NCBI GenBank assembly: GCA_003564915.1
Contig: PXDX01000057.1
Span: 1-6,071, forward strand
Direction: 5' to 3'
Length of the DNA: 6,071 nt
Origin: a candidate division WWE3 bacterium
GTDB lineage: Bacteria > Patescibacteriota > WWE3 > UBA101185 > UBA10185
A program made the translations under genes and the position numbers. Numbering within the stretch: position 1 is the first letter of the stretch; every line of letters begins with the position of its first letter. Positions 1 to 4,640 of this stretch are shown piece after piece. The notes under the pieces were generated by a model, which saw only the letters and a program-made list of their open reading frames with translations, ran no database searches and was not told the DNA's origin.

Positions 1-2
1 CT

Positions 3-266
3 AATCATACTTGTTACCAGAGTTGGGATAGCTTTAGAAATAATTTACGGGTGAATTCAGGAGGAGTAGTTGATCTTACTGCCTTGGAAAGAGATCCCTG
101 GGGCAGTCCTTATCTGGTTGATGAAAACGAGCTTGAGTTTGTGGATAATCTTTGTCGACGTGATCACATACGCAGCGCAGGTCCTGACAGAATTTACGGT
201 ACCGATGATGATATTATTATCTATCTTCCCTTTCACAGCGCTGAATGTGTGTCTGAAAATAATTGA
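3..266 (+). CDS. Prepilin-like protein, GspG-type C-terminal domain (partial, 5' end outside window)
   Basis: Only the last 87 residues are visible; the frame is open to the left edge, so the true start lies outside and the GTG at 51 is not needed as a start. The segment DPWGSPYLVDENE followed by RSAGPDRIYGTDDDI matches the C-terminal signature of type II secretion major pseudopilin GspG and related type IV pilin-like proteins (DPWGxPY, then S-x-G-x-D and an acidic DDI stretch). In GspG this acidic loop binds calcium; that role is inferred here. The N-terminal methylation signal cannot be checked. The gene stops with TGA nine bases before the next prepilin-like gene on the same strand, so the two are probably cotranscribed and may be subunits of one surface or secretion filament. 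It could equally be a minor type IV pilin. There are two cysteines near the end and one near the left edge. Confidence 0.75.
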   Translation, partial: NHTCYQSWDSFRNNLRVNSGGVVDLTALERDPWGSPYLVDENELEFVDNLCRRDHIRSAGPDRIYGTDDDIIIYLPFHSAECVSENN

Positions 267-275
267 TAGTGCAAA

Positions 276-1322
276 ATGAAAAATATATTGTTAGAATTTA
301 AGAGCATGTTGATGGACAACAAACCAAAGCCCTTACATGGTTTTACTTTGATTGAACTTCTTATAGTTATTGTAATTATTGGAGCTTTGGCAGGCGTCAT
401 GTTTAGTCTGGTTAATCCCCAATTGTCTCAAGATAGAGCACGTGATGGTGTACGAATAGCTAATTTGCAAAAAGCAGCAGATGCCATAGATACCCATTTT
501 TCCATGGAAGGTGCTTACCCCGTGGATCAAAGCGCCGTTTTAGGTTCTCCTTATTTACTTAATTGGCCTGACGGCGAGCCTTTACCTGATGATCTTTATT
601 ACTACAGCTATGATCATGAATCGGAATCATATAATGTATGCGTCAACTCTACTTCAGAAGAATGCTTGATATATAATTCCAACATTAAGCAGATAGTTAG
701 ATGTACGGGTCAATGTGAAACAGCATCTTATTCTGATTGTGTCGGTATATCCAGCGGGTTAGCGGTAGATTATTCCTCTTTCTTACCCGGGGACCCCAGC
801 CCCCCGCCCAGCCCCCCACCTCCCGATAACGGAGACAACGGCGACGATCCTCCCCCTACACTTCCCGGTGACGGAGATAACGGGGATAACGGAGATGATT
901 TTTCAGAAGAATGTAAGGAACCTGGGGATTTTCCTAGCGACCTCCGCTCTTGCGCATTAGATTCTGATTGTGTTTTAGTGAAGGAACAATGTGGGTGCGC
1001 CTGTTCCCCATGTGTTGGAGGTGAAGTTGATTTTGAGAGTTCCATAAATAAAAAATATTTACAAGATTGGAATGAAGCTTTGGACTGTAGGTGTGGTTCT
1101 GATCATGACGAGTATTGTCCTCCCACGCTTTGTTGTACCGCAGCAAGCGCAGTTTGTATAAATAACACCTGCTCTTACACTCTCTATAATAATGGCGGTT
1201 GCTCTATCACAACTTGCTTGGAGGGATTACCTTGTTGTAGCGGATATGTTTGTGATATAAACGGCAATTGTATTGAGGAACCGCCCGGTTATGTTCTTCC
1301 GCCGCCGGGAGAGACAATGTAA
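276..1322 (+). CDS. Type IV prepilin-like protein with acidic linker and cysteine-rich, knottin-like tail
   Basis: The 348-residue product has a class III prepilin signal: a basic leader ending in HG at 21-22, then FTLIELLIVIVIIGALAG with Glu at +5 (E27), so prepilin peptidase should cut after G22 and N-methylate F23. The hydrophobic helix (23-47) continues into an amphipathic helix with a typical SMEGAYP end (76-82). After a small head region (to about 170) comes a linker rich in Pro, Asp, Gly and Asn (171-208), then a tail with 20 cysteines (213-332) and a short Pro-rich end. The tail has a module around DSDCV (226-299) and a compact six-cysteine knot-like unit (309-332). The linker and tail are extra to ordinary pilins. 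No good Shine-Dalgarno site precedes the ATG at 276; in-frame ATGs at 306 and 312 would give shorter leaders and remain possible. It follows another prepilin-like gene by nine bases and converges on trmD. The function of the tail (adhesion, binding, toxin-like) is unknown. Confidence 0.85.
   Translation: MKNILLEFKSMLMDNKPKPLHGFTLIELLIVIVIIGALAGVMFSLVNPQLSQDRARDGVRIANLQKAADAIDTHFSMEGAYPVDQSAVLGSPYLLNWPDGEPLPDDLYYYSYDHESESYNVCVNSTSEECLIYNSNIKQIVRCTGQCETASYSDCVGISSGLAVDYSSFLPGDPSPPPSPPPPDNGDNGDDPPPTLPGDGDNGDNGDDFSEECKEPGDFPSDLRSCALDSDCVLVKEQCGCACSPCVGGEVDFESSINKKYLQDWNEALDCRCGSDHDEYCPPTLCCTAASAVCINNTCSYTLYNNGGCSITTCLEGLPCCSGYVCDINGNCIEEPPGYVLPPPGETM
825..899 (+). repeat. Imperfect DNA repeat encoding two DNGDNGDD blocks
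   Basis: Two eight-residue blocks, DNGDNGDD at residues 184-191 and again at 201-208, are encoded by diverged GAT-AAC-GGA type triplets and separated by a proline-rich spacer. Together with the preceding Pro/Ser run (172-183) they form a low-complexity, acidic, probably extended linker between the pilin head and the cysteine-rich tail. The codons differ between copies, so the protein repeat is kept better than the DNA repeat. Confidence 0.7.
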
Positions 1323-1363
1323 GCACCATTCGATTCCCTTTACGCAAGTTCTAAACGCAAATA

Positions 1364-2032
1364 TCAGTAATCTTGCTCAGCTTCTCTCCATTTCTTTATT
1401 TTTTCATGATCGCCCGAAAGTAACACAGACGGTACATCCATACGCTTGAAACTTTTTGGTCTGGTATATTGCGGGTACTCTAAAACACAATCTCCATCAG
1501 CAAAAGATTCTATTTCTACTGCCTTTCTTTTTTCCAAAACTCCCGGGAGAAGACGGCTGATTGATTCCATAATCACTAAAGAAGGTAACTCTCCTCCGGA
1601 AAGTATATAATCCCCTATCGAGATCACATCAGTCACCATATGGTCTTTTATCCTTTGATCCATTCCCTCATAACGCCCGCATATCAACGTAATATTTCTC
1701 TTTTTACTCAATTCCATTGCTTTCTGTTGAGTGAATTTTTTTCCTGAAGGTGAAAGAGCTATGATCGATGTGTCTGCTAATCGTAATGCTTTTTCTAGCG
1801 AACCATGGATCGACTCCAAAGCATCATATACCGGCTCCACTCTCAATATCATTCCTATACCTCCTCCATAAGGCCTTCCATCTATGGTTCCCCTTCTGTC
1901 AATACTAAAATCGCGAAGTTGAATCAGATTTACCTCAATAATCCTTTTACTGATAGCCTTAGAAAGCGGGGGGTTATGGATGAAAGGTTCAAATAGGCTC
2001 GGAAACAGTGTAATAATGTTAAACGTAATCAT
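1364..2032 (-). CDS. trmD: tRNA (guanine37-N1)-methyltransferase TrmD
   Basis: TrmD transfers a methyl group from S-adenosylmethionine to N1 of G37 in tRNAs with a purine-G36 context, preventing +1 frameshifting. The SPOUT trefoil-knot motifs are in order: DGRPYGGGIGMIL (51-63), ALSPSGKKF (92-100), LICGRYEGMDQR (116-127), SIGDYILSGGELP (138-150) and LEYPQYTRP (184-192). At 222 residues it is shorter than the E. coli protein (255); it ends soon after VLLSGDHEKIKKWREAE, so the last part of the C-terminal helical domain is missing, but no frameshift is seen. The gene lies downstream of khpA on the same strand, without rimM before it or rplS after it, and converges on the pilin gene. A strong hairpin separates it from khpA, and a perfect extended -10 box seven bases before the ATG suggests its own leaderless transcript. 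There is no Shine-Dalgarno sequence. Confidence 0.98.
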   Translation of the reverse strand: MITFNIITLFPSLFEPFIHNPPLSKAISKRIIEVNLIQLRDFSIDRRGTIDGRPYGGGIGMILRVEPVYDALESIHGSLEKALRLADTSIIALSPSGKKFTQQKAMELSKKRNITLICGRYEGMDQRIKDHMVTDVISIGDYILSGGELPSLVIMESISRLLPGVLEKRKAVEIESFADGDCVLEYPQYTRPKSFKRMDVPSVLLSGDHEKIKKWREAEQDY

Positions 2033-2039
2033 TTTCTGA

Positions 2040-2048
2040 ATTATATCA
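2040..2048 (-). promoter_or_regulatory. Extended -10 promoter for trmD (leaderless arrangement)
   Basis: On the minus strand TGATATAAT is a perfect extended -10 element (TGnTATAAT). Only seven bases, TCAGAAA, lie between it and the trmD ATG, so transcription would start at or within a base or two of the A of ATG. No recognisable -35 is present at 17 bases upstream, where the terminator arm lies; extended -10 promoters can work without one. The same nonamer stands before rsmD. Confidence 0.6.
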
Positions 2049-2053
2049 AGGAT

Positions 2054-2110
2054 AAAAAAGACCCTTTTGTTTTTAACCTACTGCATGTATGGTTCAAAAG
2101 GGCCTCTTTT
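2054..2110 (-). terminator. Intrinsic terminator or attenuator hairpin after khpA
   Basis: On the minus strand the arm at 2110-2095 pairs with 2069-2054: an eight-pair core CCCTTTTG/CAAAAGGG is extended by further pairs to the A-run and the final T-run of six. Two extension positions (2061/2103 and 2058/2106) are G-U wobbles in minus-strand RNA but A-C mismatches in plus-strand RNA, so the stem is better formed on the minus strand. An inner AACC/GGTT pairing closes a 12-base loop, with a five-base bulge on one side. It begins eight bases past the khpA stop and probably ends the rpmF-to-khpA transcript; leaky readthrough could feed trmD. Confidence 0.82.
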
Positions 2111-2117
2111 AAAGTTT

Positions 2118-2534
2118 TTATTCGGTTTTTTCGTTCAGATCTATTTCCGTTACATCCTCTTCAAGATCTGCGGCCATTTGCTCTACCTCAGCCTCGATTT
2201 CGTCAAGCACGGACTTCTCTTCCTCGGCTTCCTCTTTTTCCACTTTGGTGTCTTCATCCGTCTTGTCGCCGGACTTTTCACCTCTGTCAGGTTCAAGAAG
2301 TTCAACATCAACTTTAACTCCTTGTTTGATCGCTTTGGCTTTAGCGAGCTCACGAAGACTTTGAATTGTGCGTCCGTTCCTGCCTATAATTAGACCCATA
2401 TCATCCGGGTGAACCGTGATCTCCTCTCTGATGTAGGTGTCATCAAGCTGCTTTTCCTCCACTTTTACGTGGTCGGGATTTTTTGCTATGGTTTCAACTA
2501 AATATTGTACAAACTCTTTCATTGTAGTAGGCAT
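2118..2534 (-). CDS. khpA: KhpA-type KH-domain RNA-binding protein with acidic C-terminal extension
   Basis: The first 82 or so residues form a single KH domain of the KhpA (YlqC) family: MKEFVQYLVETIAKNPDHV at the start, then VHPDDMGLIIGRNGRTIQSLR with the RNA-binding GxxG loop as G51-R-N-G54. KhpA binds RNA, often as a heterodimer with KhpB/Jag, and influences cell elongation and ribosome biogenesis in Firmicutes. The ATG at 2534 is preferred over an in-frame ATG at 2591 inside rpsP because AAGGAG lies six bases before it and the domain starts there. Residues 83-138 are extra: a highly charged Lys/Glu/Asp segment with a likely helical or coiled-coil part (about 96-125). Ordinary KhpA proteins are about 75-80 residues, so this 138-residue form has an added acidic tail. 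The gene starts one base after the rpsP stop, in the widely conserved rpsP-khpA order. Confidence 0.93.
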   Translation of the reverse strand: MPTTMKEFVQYLVETIAKNPDHVKVEEKQLDDTYIREEITVHPDDMGLIIGRNGRTIQSLRELAKAKAIKQGVKVDVELLEPDRGEKSGDKTDEDTKVEKEEAEEEKSVLDEIEAEVEQMAADLEEDVTEIDLNEKTE

Positions 2535-2535
2535 A

Positions 2536-2823
2536 TTATTCTCCTTCCTCTTCCCCTTCCTTTTTGGCGGGGTCATAAACTTTATATTCATATGTGCCTT
2601 CCATTAATTTTTCTACTGCTTCAGTTGAAAGAGCTCCTTTGCTCTTCCACTCTAGGTACTTTTCTTTGTCTATTTCGTAGGAATCGGGGCTTTCTGACGG
2701 ATTGAAGTAACCCAGCACATCCAGATACTTTCCTGTCCTTTTATCCTTAGTTTGTGCTACGACCACCTTGTATGCTGGTGCATTTGTTTTTCCAACTCTA
2801 GCTAATCTTATTGTTACGGACAT
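2536..2823 (-). CDS. rpsP: 30S ribosomal protein bS16
   Basis: The 95-residue protein is bS16, which binds 16S rRNA and helps fold the 5' and central domains during 30S assembly. The family pattern is clear: MSVTIRLARVGKTNAPAYKVVVAQTKDKRTGKYLDVLGYFNP, with the usual IRL-R-G-K opening, the Y-x-VVV strand and the LGYFNP turn, followed by the KYLEWKSKGALSTEAV helix region. The length is within the usual 80-100 range. The end is a Glu-rich tail (KKEGEEEGE) whose codons carry the Shine-Dalgarno site of khpA, so translation of the two genes is probably coupled. It starts 14 bases after rnc without an obvious Shine-Dalgarno sequence, so it may depend on translation or transcription from upstream. 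Confidence 0.98.
   Translation of the reverse strand: MSVTIRLARVGKTNAPAYKVVVAQTKDKRTGKYLDVLGYFNPSESPDSYEIDKEKYLEWKSKGALSTEAVEKLMEGTYEYKVYDPAKKEGEEEGE
2541..2546 (-). promoter_or_regulatory. Shine-Dalgarno site of khpA inside the rpsP end
   Basis: AAGGAG lies six bases upstream of the ATG at 2534, within the last Glu-rich codons of rpsP. It is the only textbook ribosome binding site found in the window and fixes the khpA start, favouring it over the upstream in-frame ATG at 2591. Confidence 0.8.
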
Positions 2824-2837
2824 ACGCAGAGATTTTA

Positions 2838-3536
2838 TCAGATGGATTTTAGCTTGTCCAATGCTTTAGTTGCGGCTTCTTGCTGAGCTTTCTGCTTGCT
2901 AAGACCCTCCCCTATCCCATACTCCTCTCTACCTAAATAGACACCGACCTTAAAGGATTTTTGGTGATCCGGACCCCAGGAATCAAGAACGGTATATGTA
3001 GGAGTTACTCCCAGTTTTTCCTGAGCGATTTCTTGAAACTCCGATTTTGGATCTTTGTAGTCCTTTTTTTGTATGATGTTATCGGTTTTGTACAATAACT
3101 CTTTACTAACGAATTCTCTACAGACATTAATCCCCTCCTGGAGAAATATTGCTCCCAGAACGGCTTCAAAAGTGTTTGCGAGAATGTATTCCCTCTCCCG
3201 TCCCCCGCTGGACTCTTCCCCTTTTGATAGGAGGAGATAATCCCCCAAACCAAGTCTTTCGGCCTCTTCGGCCAGAGATTCGGTACAGACCAGAGCGGAT
3301 CTGAAATTTGTCAAATCTCCTTCTGAGTTAGGATAGTTATTGTAGAGATATTCAGAAGAGATTAATTGAAGGACGGCATCCCCCAGGAATTCAAGCCGCT
3401 CGTTTGAGGGCAGGTCATACGAGGGGTGTTCGTTCAAATAAGATCTGTGGGTAAAGGCGGTTTTAAAGACTTCTTTGTTTTTTACTCTAATTCCCAGCTT
3501 TTCCTCCAGTATTTGAAAGTTCATTTTAGTTCTCAT
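2838..3536 (-). CDS. rnc: Ribonuclease III
   Basis: RNase III cuts double-stranded RNA, including the stems around 16S and 23S precursors. The nuclease domain shows FTHRSYLNEHP (28-38) and the signature NERLEFLGDAVL (45-56), giving E46, E49 and D53 as metal-site acids; E72 of EGD, E107 and E124 correspond to other conserved acids. Where E. coli has D114 (ILADTVEA) this protein has N121 (ILANTFEA). A double-stranded RNA-binding domain follows (about 156-230) with SEFQEIAQEK, GPDHQKSFKV and GLSKQKAQQEAATKAL. The 232-residue length is normal. The ATG at 3536 is two bases after the acp stop; a second in-frame ATG at 3524 (Met5) is an alternative start. Context acp-rnc is common in bacteria, but smc, ftsY and ffh, which often follow, are absent. 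Confidence 0.98.
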   Translation of the reverse strand: MRTKMNFQILEEKLGIRVKNKEVFKTAFTHRSYLNEHPSYDLPSNERLEFLGDAVLQLISSEYLYNNYPNSEGDLTNFRSALVCTESLAEEAERLGLGDYLLLSKGEESSGGREREYILANTFEAVLGAIFLQEGINVCREFVSKELLYKTDNIIQKKDYKDPKSEFQEIAQEKLGVTPTYTVLDSWGPDHQKSFKVGVYLGREEYGIGEGLSKQKAQQEAATKALDKLKSI

Positions 3537-3538
3537 GT

Positions 3539-3766
3539 TTATTCAATCTCTTCTGTCAGGATTTCCACAAGATCCCCTACTGTTTCAATGTCATCAATAT
3601 AATCGCTCAGATCAATTTTGTATTTTTCCTCCAGTATTTCGATCAATTCCGTAAACTCAAGATCTCCAATGTTCAGGTCCTCCTGAAAATGAGATGTCGG
3701 CTCAATTTCTTCGGGGGCAATCCCCATACTTTTGGATATTATTTTTTTGATTTTCTTAAGATACAT
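3539..3766 (-). CDS. acpP: Acyl carrier protein-like protein lacking the phosphopantetheine serine
   Basis: The 75-residue acidic protein has the four-helix pattern of acyl carrier protein: KKIKKIISKSMGI, then the loop SHFQEDL, helix II LEFTELIEILEEKYKIDL and a final TVGDLVEILTEEIE. ACP normally carries 4'-phosphopantetheine on the Ser of a DSL motif (E. coli DLGADSLDTVEL). Aligned here, DLNIGDLEFTEL places Gly34-Asp35-Leu36, so the attachment Ser is Asp (codon GAT at 3664-3662). It therefore should not be converted to a functional holo-ACP. The remaining serines (11, 13, 25, 54) are not in the right position. It may be a structural relic or an RNA- or protein-binding partner. It sits between nusB and rnc, two bases before rnc. 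The AT-rich 53-base spacer upstream contains TATAAA six bases before the ATG, a weak promoter candidate. There is no Shine-Dalgarno sequence. Confidence 0.83.
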   Translation of the reverse strand: MYLKKIKKIISKSMGIAPEEIEPTSHFQEDLNIGDLEFTELIEILEEKYKIDLSDYIDDIETVGDLVEILTEEIE

Positions 3767-3819
3767 TTTCTTTTTATATCTTTATAAATAAATTAAGTCC
3801 TAATTATTCTATCTTATTA

Positions 3820-4251
3820 TTATTCTTCTTCCGCACTCTCTTCTTCGATGAAAGTTCCCAAAACTCCGTTAATGAATTTACCCGAAGTTTCATTACCAAA
3901 CTCCTTTGCCAGCTCAATAGCCTCGTCTACCACTACTTTGTTGGGCGTATTCTCTTTGTATATAAGTTCGTACAGAGCCATACGCAAGATGATAAGGTCT
4001 ATTTTGAAGATTTTTTCTATCGGCCATTGAGGGGCATAGTCCTCTATTTTTTTATCTATCTCATTTTGATGTTCGATTGTTCCATCCATAATATCTTTTG
4101 CTAGATCCTCATCCCACTCCCCCTTTTCAAGCTCTAAGTTTTCTAGGGAAACTTTGAAACAATCCTGTTGATTATTATTCTCACTAGAACAAAAAAGTGT
4201 TGCTAAAGCCAGTTTTCGTGCTAAATGTCTTTCGTCCTGCTTTCTTTTCAT
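3820..4251 (-). CDS. nusB: Transcription antitermination factor NusB
   Basis: NusB binds boxA RNA with S10 (NusE) and supports antitermination and folding of rRNA transcripts. The all-helical domain is clear: RHLARKLALATLF (8-20) at the N-terminus, IDKKIEDYAPQWPIEKI (65-81), DLIILRMALYELIY (85-98) and the closing VVVDEAIELAKEFGNETSG (106-124) with KFINGVLG (125-132). The length of 143 residues is typical. It ends with an acidic stretch, EEESAEEE. The ATG at 4251 is the first possible start after an in-frame TGA, and lies 50 bases after rpmF without a visible ribosome binding site. Cotranscription with rpmF from the promoter at about 4500 is likely. In many bacteria rpmF is followed by plsX and fab genes; here nusB takes that place. 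Confidence 0.97.
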   Translation of the reverse strand: MKRKQDERHLARKLALATLFCSSENNNQQDCFKVSLENLELEKGEWDEDLAKDIMDGTIEHQNEIDKKIEDYAPQWPIEKIFKIDLIILRMALYELIYKENTPNKVVVDEAIELAKEFGNETSGKFINGVLGTFIEEESAEEE

Positions 4252-4301
4252 TTGTCAGAGCGATCTTGGCGTGAGCCTTAATCTTAAATCTTTCCGAAGA
4301 A

Positions 4302-4457
4302 TTAGATTTCCACTTCTTCTTCCACGTGAGGTCTTTTATAGACACCTTTTCTTATCTCCACTACGTTTTTGACCTTACCCTTGATCTTTTTGACATAGTG
4401 GCTATATCTTTTCATTTTGGATCTTCTTTTACTGTGTTTTCTTTTTGGTACAGGCAT
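4302..4457 (-). CDS. rpmF: 50S ribosomal protein bL32 (short, cysteine-free form)
   Basis: This 51-residue basic protein starts MPVPKRKHSKRRSKMKR, the nearly invariant bL32 opening (family MAVPKRKxSKSRR), and continues with a short core to RKGVYKRPHVEEEVEI. bL32 is a small protein of the 50S subunit. The family often carries two CxxC pairs binding zinc; no cysteine is present here, so this is a zinc-independent form. It is a little shorter than the usual 56-60 residues and its end is acidic. A near-consensus promoter lies about 40-65 bases upstream, giving a leader of about 32 bases with no strong Shine-Dalgarno sequence near the ATG. Its upstream neighbour is rsmD with a DUF177-like relic between them, matching the yceD-rpmF pairing seen across bacteria. 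Confidence 0.95.
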   Translation of the reverse strand: MPVPKRKHSKRRSKMKRYSHYVKKIKGKVKNVVEIRKGVYKRPHVEEEVEI

Positions 4458-4482
4458 GTTTTCTTAATAAATAAATATTTTC

Positions 4483-4632
4483 CTACTGTTCGCCTATTAT
4501 ACAAGTCTCAACAATATCGTCAAAGTATTTGTTTAGAACTAAGGCAATATAAGATTCGCTTCTTATTTTGTCAAATAAGTCTATCTTTATGTTGTTTAGC
4601 TCAAATTCGATTAGTTTTGTTCTCTGTGACAG
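4483..4632 (-). pseudogene. Possible remnant of DUF177/YceD gene upstream of rpmF
   Basis: The 183-base space between rsmD and rpmF holds a minus-strand frame ending at TAG 4485-4483 with no ATG, GTG or TTG start; CTG at 4632 would give 49 residues. Its translation contains IEFELNNIKIDLFDKIRSES, then YIALVLNKYFDD and a single Cys near the end. The pattern IDL-x3-IR-x5-AL-x-L recalls the C-terminal IDL..LVRE...LALP...C of DUF177 (YceD/YlbN), the usual partner directly upstream of rpmF. I read it by eye as a truncated and decayed copy; the match is weak and the N-terminal two thirds are absent. The rpmF promoter lies inside its 3' half. It could instead be chance coding-like sequence or a small gene using a rare start. 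Confidence 0.35.
4496..4523 (-). promoter_or_regulatory. Promoter for rpmF and downstream genes
   Basis: On the minus strand TTGACG (4523-4518, five of six consensus bases) is followed by a 16-base spacer and a perfect TATAAT (4501-4496). A start near 4489 would leave about 32 bases of leader before the rpmF ATG. It is the best sigma70-type promoter in the window and probably drives rpmF-nusB-acp-rnc-rpsP-khpA down to the hairpin at 2110-2054. Confidence 0.7.
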
Positions 4633-4640
4633 GGTTTACG

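Noticed and set aside
1323..1363. Bidirectional terminator between the converging pilin and trmD genes
   Set aside because: The 41-base gap has no convincing inverted repeat or T-run.
2067..2393. Plus-strand open frame of 108 codons with hydrophobic translation
   Set aside because: It is antisense to the KH gene and runs through the terminator; its Phe/Leu richness comes from the complement of Glu/Lys codons.
2535..2591. Upstream ATG at 2591 as start of the KH gene
   Set aside because: It would overlap rpsP by 56 bases and add a basic segment absent from KhpA, while the ATG at 2534 has a perfect AAGGAG six bases before it.
3767..3819. TATAAA six bases before the ACP-like gene as a third leaderless promoter
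   Set aside because: The spacer is almost pure A/T, the TG extension is missing and there is no -35, so a chance match is likely. It remains only a weak candidate.
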